Source of the DNA: Pseudomonas marginalis
GTDB taxonomy: Bacteria > Pseudomonadota > Gammaproteobacteria > Pseudomonadales > Pseudomonadaceae
Assembly: GCF_001645105.1 (NCBI RefSeq)
Contig: NZ_LKEG01000052.1
Span: 188,508-252,507, forward strand
DNA: 64,000 nt
Direction: 5' to 3'
The first letter of the stretch is position 1; the number at the start of each line of letters is the position of its first letter. The notes beneath the pieces are model-generated. The model was not told where the DNA came from. It searched no databases and saw only the letters and a list, made by a program, of their open reading frames with translations. A program made the translations under genes and the position numbers. Shown here piece after piece: positions 26,171 to 34,232 of the stretch.

Positions 26171-26215
26171 GCGGTGGAGCTTCGGGTGGCGAAGACCGCC
26201 ACCCGGGGAAGGGCA

Positions 26216-26737
26216 TCAACGCAGGCCGCGTTGAGTCTCGTCCAGCTCACGGATGTATTTGAAGATTTTACGGCTGGTGGCCGGCGCCTTGTTATGCGCC
26301 TGCTCGTGCTGGGCTTGACGGATCAGGGAACGCAGTTGCTGGCGGTCCGCGTCCGGGTAGTCCAACACGAATTTCTCCAGCACCCCGTCATCGCCCGCGA
26401 TCAGGCGGTCACGCCAACGCTCCAGGTTATGGAAGCGTTCGTTGTACTGGCGAGTGGAGGCATCGGTTTGATCAAGCAAAGCCAGAATGGCGTCAGTGTC
26501 CTGATCGCGCATGAGTTTGCCGATAAACATGATGTGCCGTTTACGCGCGATATTCGCGGTGTGCTTGGGTGCGTCCGCAAGAGCCCGGCGCATTTCGTCG
26601 GTCAGTGGCAGTTTTGCAATCAAGTCTTTCTTGAGCGTTGTAAGGCGCTCGCCCAGGTCAACCAGAGCATGCAGCTCACGTTTGACCTGGGTTTTGCTTT
26701 TCTCCCCATCGAGGGAGTCGTCGTAAGAATCAACCAT
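26216..26737 (-). CDS. darP: Ribosome-associated protein DarP (YjgA)
   Basis: DarP (YjgA) associates with assembling 50S subunits and helps late maturation of the large ribosomal subunit. The 173-residue protein is helical and charged, with KSKTQVKRELHALVDLGERL near the N-terminus, HIMFIGKLMRD in the middle and a basic C-terminus (SRKIFKYIRELDETQRGLR). The ATG at 26737 gives the N-terminus MVDSYDDSLDGEKSK of the family; a TTG five codons further upstream is less likely. It is divergent from pmbA and convergent with tldD. Confidence 0.92.
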   Translation of the reverse strand: MVDSYDDSLDGEKSKTQVKRELHALVDLGERLTTLKKDLIAKLPLTDEMRRALADAPKHTANIARKRHIMFIGKLMRDQDTDAILALLDQTDASTRQYNERFHNLERWRDRLIAGDDGVLEKFVLDYPDADRQQLRSLIRQAQHEQAHNKAPATSRKIFKYIRELDETQRGLR

Positions 26738-26845
26738 GGTGGCAGTCCGCAAAGAAACGCCGCCATGATAACCAGTCGGGGGCCGCTTGTCCGGCCCGGT
26801 CGCTCGATGGCCTTAACCGAAAGCAGAATTTGAGTGGAGAAAACC

Positions 26846-28192
26846 ATGAGTGCAGCCCAAAGCGTCGGTCCACAAGCGTTACCGGCACTGCAGGAACAAG
26901 TCGAGCAGATCCTTGCCGAGGCCAAGCGCCAGGGGGCCAGTGCCTGTGAAGTGGCGGTATCGCTGGAGCAGGGGTTGTCGACATCGGTTCGTCAGCGGGA
27001 AGTGGAGACGGTTGAGTTCAACCGCGACCAAGGCTTTGGCATCACCTTGTATGTCGGACAGCGCAAAGGTTCTGCCAGTACCTCGGCCAGTGGCCCGGAA
27101 GCGATTCGCGAGACCGTCGCGGCGGCGTTGGCGATTGCCAAGCACACCTCTGAGGATGAAAGCTCGGGTTTGGCCGACAAGGCACTGATGGCCAAGGACT
27201 TGAAGGATTTTGATCTGTTCCACGCCTGGGACATCACGCCCGAGCAGGCCATCGAGCAGGCGCTGACGTGTGAAGCGGCGGCGTTCGATGCCGATGCCCG
27301 CATCAAGAACGCTGATGGCACCACGTTGAGCACCCATCAGGGCTGTCGCGTGTATGGCAACAGCCATGGTTTTATCGGCGGTTATGCGTCGACGCGTCAT
27401 AGCCTGAGCTGCGTGATGATCGCCGAGGCCAACGGCCAGATGCAGCGCGATTACTGGTATGACGTGAACCGCCAGGGTGATTTGCTGGCAGACCCGGTCA
27501 GCATCGGCCAGCGTGCTGCACAGCGTGCGGCCAGCCGCCTGGGCGCGCGCCCTGTGCCGACCTGTGAAGTGCCGGTGCTGTTTTCGGCGGAACTGGCCGG
27601 TGGCTTATTTGGCAGTTTCCTGGGAGCGATCTCCGGTGGCAACCTGTACCGCAAGTCCTCGTTCCTGGAGGGGGCGATTGGCCAGAAACTGTTTCCCGAG
27701 TGGCTGACCATCGATGAACGTCCCCACCTGATGCGTGCTATGGGGAGCACGTCGTTTGATGGCGATGGCTTGGCGACTTATGCCAAGCCGTTCGTCGAAA
27801 GCGGCGAGTTGGTCTCCTACGTCCTGGGCACTTATGCCGGGCGCAAACTGGGCCTGCCAAGCACCGCCAACTCCGGCGGGGTGCATAACCTGTTCGTCAC
27901 CCATGGCGACGAAGACCAGGCGGCGCTGTTGCGGCGGATGGGGCGTGGCCTGCTGGTGACTGAGTTGATGGGGCACGGGCTGAACATGGTCACGGGCGAT
28001 TATTCCCGTGGCGCGGCAGGTTTCTGGGTGGAAAACGGCGAGATTCAGTTTGCCGTCCAGGAAGTGACAATCGCCGGCAACATGCGCGATATGTTCAAGC
28101 AGATCGTTGCCGTCGGAAACGACCTGGAACTGCGCAGCAATATCCGTACGGGTTCGGTGTTGATCGAGCGGATGACCGTCGCCGGTAGCTGA
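26846..28192 (+). CDS. pmbA: Metalloprotease subunit PmbA (TldE)
   Basis: PmbA/TldE is the non-catalytic partner of TldD in the heterodimeric protease. The 448-residue protein is full length (E. coli about 450) and shares the fold of TldD but lacks the HExxxH zinc site. Recognisable blocks are VEFNRDQGFGITLYVGQRKGS-like near 55-75, FSAELAGGLFGSFLGAISGG near 235 and the C-terminal GAAGFWVENGEI. The ATG at 26846 follows GTGGAG. A strong terminator closes the unit. Confidence 0.95.
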   Translation: MSAAQSVGPQALPALQEQVEQILAEAKRQGASACEVAVSLEQGLSTSVRQREVETVEFNRDQGFGITLYVGQRKGSASTSASGPEAIRETVAAALAIAKHTSEDESSGLADKALMAKDLKDFDLFHAWDITPEQAIEQALTCEAAAFDADARIKNADGTTLSTHQGCRVYGNSHGFIGGYASTRHSLSCVMIAEANGQMQRDYWYDVNRQGDLLADPVSIGQRAAQRAASRLGARPVPTCEVPVLFSAELAGGLFGSFLGAISGGNLYRKSSFLEGAIGQKLFPEWLTIDERPHLMRAMGSTSFDGDGLATYAKPFVESGELVSYVLGTYAGRKLGLPSTANSGGVHNLFVTHGDEDQAALLRRMGRGLLVTELMGHGLNMVTGDYSRGAAGFWVENGEIQFAVQEVTIAGNMRDMFKQIVAVGNDLELRSNIRTGSVLIERMTVAGS

Positions 28193-28212
28193 TCCTTCCA
28201 ACACGCTTCAAC

Positions 28213-28251
28213 AAAAAAGGCGCGCCATCTTCAAGATGGCGCGCCTTTTTT
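28213..28251. terminator. Strong terminator after pmbA
   Basis: A 19-base arm (28213-28231: six A's, then GGCGCGCCATCTT) is the exact inverse of 28233-28251, which ends in six T's. It works in either direction and separates pmbA from the Fur-controlled operon. Confidence 0.92.
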
Positions 28252-28292
28252 GTGGCCGCGTGTCAGTGGGATTAACGTGCCGCCCTTGTTTT

Positions 28293-28328
28293 GATTCTCA
28301 ATATCATTTAATAATAAATATCATTACC
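28293..28328 (+). promoter_or_regulatory. Fur box before fagA
   Basis: AATAATAAATATCATTACC (28310-28328) matches 14 of 19 positions of the Fur consensus, and the overlapping window 28293-28311 matches 11. The A+T-rich block ends 15 bases before the fagA start, where bound Fur would block transcription when iron is plentiful. The fagA-fumC-orfX-sodA operon of P. aeruginosa is known to be Fur-regulated. Confidence 0.75.
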
Positions 28329-28343
28329 GGATGAGTGTGGATC

Positions 28344-28739
28344 ATGAGTTCTGTCCTGCATGAGGATCCTTACCTTGAAAGCTGGCGCTGGATGAGTCGC
28401 CAGATTCGCTGCGGCCTCGATCCCAACGAGCCGCGCCTGATCGAACATTACCTCAATGAGGGTCGATACCTGGCGTGCTGCACCGCGACCCATCCGTGGA
28501 CGATCGCTGAAACCTCATTTCGCCTATTGCTCGACACCGCCAGTGATATCGCACTGCCCTGGCACTGGCGCTCCGTGTGCCTGGACCAGGCCTGGCGCCC
28601 CCTGCGTGACCTGGAAAAACTCTCCCACTGTGCCTGCCGCCTCAAGCGCTGGCAGACCTTTGCCTGGCAATTGGCGACCTGCGAATTGCTGCCGTCTATT
28701 TCTGTTTCTGACTTGGTGCAAGGATCTAACGATGAGTAA
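28344..28739 (+). CDS. fagA: FagA, Fur-associated protein
   Basis: This 131-residue protein heads the iron-regulated fumC-sodA operon and corresponds by position to fagA of P. aeruginosa. Its function is unknown. The sequence is rich in Trp and Cys (SWRWMSRQIRCGLD, ATHPWT, LPWHWRSVC, HCACRLKRWQ), with no signal peptide or membrane segment. The Cys and His residues (ACC, HCAC) could bind metal, which is speculation. The ATG at 28344 is chosen over a GTG three codons upstream. Its last codons overlap the fumC start, so the two are translationally coupled. Confidence 0.85.
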   Translation: MSSVLHEDPYLESWRWMSRQIRCGLDPNEPRLIEHYLNEGRYLACCTATHPWTIAETSFRLLLDTASDIALPWHWRSVCLDQAWRPLRDLEKLSHCACRLKRWQTFAWQLATCELLPSISVSDLVQGSNDE

Positions 28740-30108
28740 CACCCGTATCGAACGCGACAGCATGGGCGAACTGCAAGTGCCTGCCGAGGCCCTGTATGGT
28801 GCGCAAACCCAACGCGCGGTGAACAACTTTCCGATCAGCAACCAACGCATGCCGGCGCAATTTATCCGCGCCCTGATCCTGGCCAAAGCCGCTGCTGCCA
28901 AGGTCAACGTCGATCTCAAGCAAATCAGCGAAGGGCAGGGCAAGGCCATTGTCGATGCCGCCCAGGGCTTGCTGGAAGGCGACTTCATGCAGCACTTCCC
29001 GGTGGATATCTTCCAGACCGGCTCCGGCACCAGCTCCAATATGAACGCCAACGAAGTGATTGCGACCCTCGCCAGCCGCGTGCTGGGCGAGTCGGTCAAC
29101 CCGAACGACCACGTGAATTGCGGCCAAAGCAGCAACGACATCATTCCAACCACTATCCACGTCAGCGCCGCGTTGGTCTTGCACGAACAAACGCTGCCGG
29201 CCCTGCTGCACCTGGTGCAGGTGATCGAGCGGAAGGCTGAAGAGGTTCACCCGTTCATCAAGACCGGCCGCACGCACCTGATGGACGCCATGCCGGTGCG
29301 CATGAGCCAGGTGCTCAACGGCTGGGCGCAGCAGCTCAAGGCCAATATCGGTCATCTGCAGGACCTTCTGCCGAGTCTTCAGGCGCTGGCCCAGGGCGGC
29401 ACGGCGGTCGGTACCGGGATCAACGCACACCCTGAATTTGCTGCGCGTTTCAGCCAGCAACTGAGCAGCCTGACCGGCGTGAAATTCACCCCCGGCAAAA
29501 ACCTGTTCGCCTTGATTGGCTCCCAGGACACTGCCGTTGCCGTGTCCGGCCAATTGAAGGCCACCGCCGTGTCGCTGATGAAAATCGCCAACGACCTGCG
29601 CTGGATGAACTCCGGTCCGCTCGCCGGCTTGGGTGAAATTGAGTTGGAAGGCCTGCAGCCTGGCTCTTCGATCATGCCTGGCAAGGTCAATCCGGTGATT
29701 CCTGAAGCGACTGCCATGGTCGCCGCGCAAGTCATCGGGAATGACACGGTGATCACCGTCGCCGGTCAGTCGGGCAATTTCGAGCTGAACGTGATGCTGC
29801 CGATCATCGCGCAGAACCTGTTGAGCAGCCTTGAGCTGCTGGCCAACGCCAGCCATCTGCTGGCGGACAAGGCCATCGCCAGTTTCAAGGTCAATGAAGC
29901 GAAGCTAAAAGAAGCGCTGTCGCGCAACCCGATCCTGGTCACCGCACTCAACCCGATCATCGGTTATCAAAAAGCTGCTGAAATCGCCAAGAAGGCCTAT
30001 CAGCAAGGCCGTCCGGTGATTGACGTCGCTCTCGAGCACACCGACTTGCCGCGTAGCCAACTGGAGATCCTGCTGGATCCGGAAAAGCTCACGGCCGGCG
30101 GCGTGTAA
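28732..30108 (+). CDS. fumC: Class II fumarate hydratase
   Basis: FumC hydrates fumarate to malate in the TCA cycle without an iron-sulfur cluster, so it keeps the cycle running when iron is scarce or superoxide high. The 458-residue protein has the superfamily signature GSSIMPGKVNP near 317-327, GSGTSSNMNANEV near 100 and the HPN/TGRTHLMDA block near 185. It starts within the last codons of fagA. The operon layout, with Fur upstream and sodA downstream, fits an iron-starvation isoenzyme. Confidence 0.96.
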   Translation: MSNTRIERDSMGELQVPAEALYGAQTQRAVNNFPISNQRMPAQFIRALILAKAAAAKVNVDLKQISEGQGKAIVDAAQGLLEGDFMQHFPVDIFQTGSGTSSNMNANEVIATLASRVLGESVNPNDHVNCGQSSNDIIPTTIHVSAALVLHEQTLPALLHLVQVIERKAEEVHPFIKTGRTHLMDAMPVRMSQVLNGWAQQLKANIGHLQDLLPSLQALAQGGTAVGTGINAHPEFAARFSQQLSSLTGVKFTPGKNLFALIGSQDTAVAVSGQLKATAVSLMKIANDLRWMNSGPLAGLGEIELEGLQPGSSIMPGKVNPVIPEATAMVAAQVIGNDTVITVAGQSGNFELNVMLPIIAQNLLSSLELLANASHLLADKAIASFKVNEAKLKEALSRNPILVTALNPIIGYQKAAEIAKKAYQQGRPVIDVALEHTDLPRSQLEILLDPEKLTAGGV

Positions 30109-30135
30109 TCACCGACCCTGCTTTGGAGGCTCACC

Positions 30136-30564
30136 ATGGAGCACTGGAAACGCACGATCGAACGGGCCAATCGCTGCTTTATGGCAGGCGAGCTGGTCGA
30201 CGCTCGCGAGGCCTATTTGCAAGCCCTGGCCCTGGCCCAAGTGTTGTTCGAACGCTGGGCGGATGCCGACGAAGCAGTGGCGGCGTGCGTCATTTCCCAT
30301 CACAACCTGGCGGACCTGCACCTGCGCCTGAACCAACCGGAGGAGAGCGCGGAATACCTCTGCGCTATCCACCAGCGCCTGCTGCAGACCATGCAGGACC
30401 CGCGACTCAGCCCGCAATTGCGGGAAGCGGCCCTGCGCCAGAGCAGCAAAACCTACGTCGAGCTGTTGAATTTCATCAGCGATCACGGCGAGTACCCGCG
30501 TACTCATCGTTTGTTGGGCGGCACTGCGGCACAGCCGACCACGCCTCAATACGGAGCACATTGA
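30136..30564 (+). CDS. Conserved protein OrfX of the fumC-sodA operon
   Basis: This 142-residue cytoplasmic protein is the equivalent of orfX between fumC and sodA in P. aeruginosa. It is predicted to be helical and has TPR-like spacing of small and aromatic residues (MAGELVDAREAYLQALALAQ; HHNLADLHLRLNQPEESAEY), so it may be a small helical-repeat adaptor. No catalytic motif is visible. The ATG follows GGAGG, and the stop lies one base before the sodA start. Confidence 0.8.
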   Translation: MEHWKRTIERANRCFMAGELVDAREAYLQALALAQVLFERWADADEAVAACVISHHNLADLHLRLNQPEESAEYLCAIHQRLLQTMQDPRLSPQLREAALRQSSKTYVELLNFISDHGEYPRTHRLLGGTAAQPTTPQYGAH

Positions 30565-30565
30565 T

Positions 30566-31177
30566 ATGACTTACACCTTGCCTGCCTTACCTTACGCGTA
30601 CGACGCCCTGGAGCCGCATATTGATGCGCAAACCATGGAGATCCACTACAGCAAGCATCACCAGACTTACATCAACAACCTCAACGCTGCGGTAGAGGGC
30701 ACTGAATTCGCCGGCTGGCCGGTCGAGAAGCTGGTGTCCAGCGTGCAGCAACTGCCGGAAAAACTGCGTGCCGCCGTGATCAACCAGGGCGGCGGCCATG
30801 CCAACCACTCGTTGTTCTGGGCGGTGATGTCGCCCAAAGGTGGCGGCAAACCCGAAGGTGCATTGGGCAAAGCCATTGATGAACAGCTTGGCGGTTTTGA
30901 TAGCTTCAAGGAGGCTTTCACCAAAGCGGCGTTGACGCGTTTCGGCAGCGGTTGGGCGTGGCTGAGTGTCACCCCGCAAAAGACCCTGGTGGTGGAGAGC
31001 AGCGGCAACCAGGACAGCCCACTGATGAACGGCAACACGCCGATCCTAGGCCTGGACGTGTGGGAACACGCCTATTACCTGCTGTACCAGAACCGCCGCC
31101 CCGAATACATCAACGCCTTCTACAGTGTTATCAACTGGCCAGAAGTTGCAGACCGCTACCAGGCCGCCGTGGCCTGA
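30566..31177 (+). CDS. sodA: Superoxide dismutase, manganese type
   Basis: SodA converts superoxide to oxygen and hydrogen peroxide in the cytoplasm. The four metal ligands are visible: His27 (IHYSKHH), His81 (NHSLFW), Asp164 and His168 (LDVWEHAYY). Two features point to manganese rather than iron: the GGG before HANH around 75-77, where iron enzymes have Gln, and a Gln near 149 (GNQDSP). At 203 residues it is full length. Placement under Fur, after fumC and before a ZIP transporter, fits replacement of FeSOD under iron limitation. Confidence 0.93.
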   Translation: MTYTLPALPYAYDALEPHIDAQTMEIHYSKHHQTYINNLNAAVEGTEFAGWPVEKLVSSVQQLPEKLRAAVINQGGGHANHSLFWAVMSPKGGGKPEGALGKAIDEQLGGFDSFKEAFTKAALTRFGSGWAWLSVTPQKTLVVESSGNQDSPLMNGNTPILGLDVWEHAYYLLYQNRRPEYINAFYSVINWPEVADRYQAAVA

Positions 31178-31210
31178 CATCCACCTTCATAACAAGACCT
31201 AAGGCCGACT

Positions 31211-32104
31211 ATGGGCACTGAAACACTGGCGATCAGCAGCGGGCGAATGTTTCGTTATGCGTTTGGCTCGCTGCTGCTACTGGCAGGTACTGCATTGCTG
31301 GTGGCCCACGGGCTGGCCTGGCTGGACCTGGAACCGCGGATTCTACGCGCCCTGCAGGGCGGCTCCATTTGCGCGCTCGGCACTGCGCTCGGTGCGGTCC
31401 CGGTGCTGGTGATTCGCCATATGCCGGTCGCGTTGAGCGATACATTGCTGGGCTTTGGTGCGGGGGTCATGTTGGCGGCGACGGCGTTTTCGCTGATCGT
31501 GCCGGGCATTGCGGCGGCAGAAGGCTTGGGGCTTTCGCCCTGGAGCGCCAGCGGCTTGATCAGCTTCGGCATCATGCTGGGAGCGTTCGGGCTGTATCTG
31601 GTTGACCGCAAGGTCTCCGGCGCCAGTCCGGAAATGCTGGTCGGCACGCCGGATAAACCGGTGATCCCGCCGCGTATCTGGCTGTTTGTGTTTGCCATCA
31701 TCGCCCACAACATTCCCGAAGGCATGGCGGTCGGTGTATCCGCTGGCGGCGGTATGCCGGATGCCGACAGCCTTGCCATGGGGATTGCCCTGCAAGACGT
31801 GCCCGAAGGCCTGGTGATTGCGTTGGTCTTGGCCGGGGCCGGCATGTCGCGGATCAAGGCGTTCCTGATCGGCGCGGCGTCAGGTCTGGTGGAGCCCGTG
31901 TTTGCTGTGCTCTGTGCCTGGCTGGTAAGCCTGGCAGAAGTGCTATTACCGTTGGGCCTGGCCCTGGCCGCTGGTGCGATGCTGCTGGTCGTCACTCACG
32001 AGGTGATCCCCGAGTCGCGCCGCAATGGTCACGAAAAGCTCGCCAGCCTGGGTTTGTGCATCGGTTTTTGTTTGATGATGGTGATGGACACGGCGCTGGG
32101 GTGA
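31211..32104 (+). CDS. ZIP-family divalent metal transporter
   Basis: This inner-membrane protein of the ZIP family imports divalent cations. It has about eight membrane segments. The metal-path helices carry HNIPEGMAVGVSAGG near 160-174 and ALQDVPEGLVIALVL near 192-206; canonical ZIPs have HNxPEG and (H/Q)NxPEG, so the second N is here D. It starts 33 bases after sodA and is probably the last gene of the Fur operon. Manganese for SodA, or iron, would suit the context, but ZIP family members vary in metal. Confidence 0.82.
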   Translation: MGTETLAISSGRMFRYAFGSLLLLAGTALLVAHGLAWLDLEPRILRALQGGSICALGTALGAVPVLVIRHMPVALSDTLLGFGAGVMLAATAFSLIVPGIAAAEGLGLSPWSASGLISFGIMLGAFGLYLVDRKVSGASPEMLVGTPDKPVIPPRIWLFVFAIIAHNIPEGMAVGVSAGGGMPDADSLAMGIALQDVPEGLVIALVLAGAGMSRIKAFLIGAASGLVEPVFAVLCAWLVSLAEVLLPLGLALAAGAMLLVVTHEVIPESRRNGHEKLASLGLCIGFCLMMVMDTALG

Positions 32105-32132
32105 GGTCGTTGCGACTTCATCCCGCCTCAAA

Positions 32133-32150
32133 GGGTGAGTTTACTCACCC
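32133..32150. terminator. Weak bidirectional hairpin between zip and ptsO
   Basis: GGGTGAGT-TT-ACTCACCC forms an 8-bp stem lying between the convergent ends of the ZIP gene and ptsO and containing the ptsO stop codon in its loop region. Only short T-runs flank it. Confidence 0.4.
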
Positions 32151-32413
32151 TCATCAAAGTAGTTATTGATCAGCGCCACCAGGGCGTCCATCGCTTCCTG
32201 CTCTTGCTCACCTTCTGTCTTCAAGTGAATCTTGGTGCCTTTGCCGGCGGCCAACATCATCATGGCCATGATGCTTTTGCCATCGACCATGGACTCTGGC
32301 GTGCGTCCGGCGCGGATCTGGCAAGGGAACTGTCCGGCAACGCCGACGAACTTGGCTGACGCCCGGGCGTGCAAGCCCAGCTTGTTGATGATTTCAATTT
32401 CCAGAGCGGGCAT
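32141..32413 (-). CDS. ptsO: Nitrogen PTS phosphocarrier NPr
   Basis: NPr is the HPr-like protein of the nitrogen-related phosphotransferase chain (PtsP-PtsO-PtsN). The 90-residue protein has the phosphorylated His15 in NKLGLHARASAKF and the regulatory-serine region GKSIMAMMMLAA. The ATG at 32413 gives the HPr-like N-terminus MPALEIEI; an open frame ten codons further upstream adds nothing conserved. It is the last gene downstream of rpoN-hpf-ptsN-rapZ, 16 bases after rapZ. Confidence 0.93.
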   Translation of the reverse strand: MPALEIEIINKLGLHARASAKFVGVAGQFPCQIRAGRTPESMVDGKSIMAMMMLAAGKGTKIHLKTEGEQEQEAMDALVALINNYFDEGE

Positions 32414-32429
32414 CGCGCAGGTGTTCCTT

Positions 32430-33287
32430 TCAGCTGAGGTCACGGTGGCGGACCTGGACGTTCTTGAGGGTTTTTTGCAGCACCTGGCCCAGGCGCTCGG
32501 TCAGATAGACGGAGCGGTGGTGACCGCCGGTGCAGCCGATGGCAATGGTGACATAGGCCCGATTGCTGGCAGCAAATCGGGGTAACCATTTGAGCAAGTA
32601 GCTGGAAATGTCCTGGAACATCTCCTCCACATCCGGTTGTGCAGCCAGGTAATCGGCGACGGGCTGATCCAGTCCGGACTGATCACGCAGTTCCGGCTTC
32701 CAATAAGGGTTGGGCAGGCATCGCACATCGAATACCAAGTCGGCGTCGACCGGCATGCCGCGCTTGAAACCAAACGACTCCACCAGAAACGCCGTGCCTG
32801 GCTCCGGTTGGTTCAGCAGGCGCAGCTTGATGGCATCGCGCAGCTGGTACAGGTTAAGGCTGGTCGTGTTGATCTTGAGGTCGGCGAGGTCAATGATCGG
32901 TCCCAGCAGCTTGGTTTCATCTTCGATGGCTTCTGCCAGCGAGCGATGAGGGCTGCTGAGGGGGTGACGCCGGCGGGTTTCGGAGAACCGCTTGAGCAGT
33001 GTCTCTTCGTCGGCATCCAGGTACAGCACATCGCAATGAATGTGCTTGGCCCGCACTTCCTCGAGCAATTGCGGGAATCGCTCCAGGTGGCTGGGCAGGT
33101 TGCGGGCATCAATCGAAACGGCGACCAGGGGTTGAGCCAGTTCGGTGTGGATCAACGCGCGTTCTGCCAACTCCGGCAGCAGGCCGGCGGGCAGGTTGTC
33201 GATGCAATAGAAACCGTTGTCCTCAAGAACATTGAGGGCGGTACTTTTACCCGAGCCGGAGCGGCCGCTGACGATGATCAAGCGCAT
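32430..33287 (-). CDS. rapZ: RNase adapter protein RapZ
   Basis: RapZ is a nucleotide-binding RNA-binding protein; in E. coli it guides RNase E to the sRNA GlmZ and so controls glucosamine-6-phosphate synthesis. The 285-residue protein has the Walker A motif GRSGSGKS at 8-15, DNLPAGLL near 35-42 and the C-terminal IGCTGGHHRSVYLTERL block. Whether it acts on a GlmZ-like RNA in this organism is unknown. It starts two bases after the ptsN stop, in the nitrogen-PTS operon. Confidence 0.93.
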   Translation of the reverse strand: MRLIIVSGRSGSGKSTALNVLEDNGFYCIDNLPAGLLPELAERALIHTELAQPLVAVSIDARNLPSHLERFPQLLEEVRAKHIHCDVLYLDADEETLLKRFSETRRRHPLSSPHRSLAEAIEDETKLLGPIIDLADLKINTTSLNLYQLRDAIKLRLLNQPEPGTAFLVESFGFKRGMPVDADLVFDVRCLPNPYWKPELRDQSGLDQPVADYLAAQPDVEEMFQDISSYLLKWLPRFAASNRAYVTIAIGCTGGHHRSVYLTERLGQVLQKTLKNVQVRHRDLS

Positions 33288-33289
33288 GG

Positions 33290-33754
33290 TTACTGCCCGT
33301 TCTGTTCATCCAGGACAACCTGGTACAGCGCCTCATTGCTGCTGGCGCTGCGCAGTTTGTCGCGTACGTCCTTGCGGTCGAGCATGCTGGCGATCTGCCG
33401 GAGCAGTTCCAGGTGCGCATCGGTGGCAGCTTCCGGGACCAGCAGAACGAACAGCAGGTCGACCGGGGCACCGTCGATGGCGTCGAAATCGATAGGGGCG
33501 TCCAGGTGCAGCAGGGCGCTGACAGGTGTCTCGCAGCCTTTGAGGCGGCAGTGGGGAATGGCGATGCCGTTGCCAAAACCGGTCGAGCCAAGTTTTTCAC
33601 GGGCAATCAGTGCCTCATACACAGCTTGCGTATCCAGTTCGGGCACTTCACGGCCGATCAGGTTGGCAATTTGTTCGAGGGCGCGTTTTTTACTGCCACC
33701 CGGCACGTTCACGAGGGAACGGCCGGGGGTCAGGATGGTTTCAAGTCGGATCAT
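33290..33754 (-). CDS. ptsN: Nitrogen regulatory EIIA protein PtsN
   Basis: PtsN (EIIA-Ntr) is the terminal acceptor of the nitrogen PTS; its phosphorylation state modulates potassium transport, sigma-54-dependent and other functions. The 154-residue protein is a full-length EIIA domain of the mannitol/fructose type with the phosphorylated His68 in GNGIAIPHCR. It follows hpf by ten bases and precedes rapZ. Confidence 0.95.
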   Translation of the reverse strand: MIRLETILTPGRSLVNVPGGSKKRALEQIANLIGREVPELDTQAVYEALIAREKLGSTGFGNGIAIPHCRLKGCETPVSALLHLDAPIDFDAIDGAPVDLLFVLLVPEAATDAHLELLRQIASMLDRKDVRDKLRSASSNEALYQVVLDEQNGQ

Positions 33755-33764
33755 GGGGGGAGAG

Positions 33765-34070
33765 TTAACGACCTGTACCTTGCATCAGGTGCAGATTCTT
33801 TTCCTTATGCTTTATGAGTTGGCGGTCCAGCTTGTCGTAGAGCGAGTCGATCGCCGCGTACATGTCTTCATGTTCCGCATTGGCGACGAGCTTGGCATTC
33901 GGTACATGCAGGGTGGCCTCGATTTTCTGCTTGAGCTTGTCGACCTCCATGATGACCTGCACGTTGGTGATCTTGTCAAAATGCCCCGCAAGCTTGTTCA
34001 ACTTGCTTTCGGTGTACTCACGCAGGGGCTTGGTAACTTCCAGTTGGTGTCCACTGATGTTGACTTGCAT
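33765..34070 (-). CDS. hpf: Ribosome hibernation promoting factor
   Basis: This is a short-form hibernation factor that binds the 30S decoding region in stationary phase and promotes inactive ribosomes. The 101-residue protein starts MQVNISGHQLEVTKPLREY and has the family's KLAGHFDKITNVQVIMEVDK and EDMYAAIDSLYDKLDRQL. The ATG at 34070 has GAAGGAGAAG upstream; a frame open for 30 codons before it is not conserved. It lacks the C-terminal dimerisation domain of long HPF. It follows rpoN in the usual order. Confidence 0.94.
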   Translation of the reverse strand: MQVNISGHQLEVTKPLREYTESKLNKLAGHFDKITNVQVIMEVDKLKQKIEATLHVPNAKLVANAEHEDMYAAIDSLYDKLDRQLIKHKEKNLHLMQGTGR

Positions 34071-34232
34071 ACAGCTTCTCCTTCGTTGCCAGTGCATAAC
34101 GCGACGGGTAGGAATACCCGCCACTGGTATGCATTTTAAAACTGCCTGCGCGTCGATCATGCTGCGTTAAAAACAGGCTGATCGCCGCTCTGCGAGTTTT
34201 AAAACGCATCCCGGAACGCTGTGGCCCGCCCG

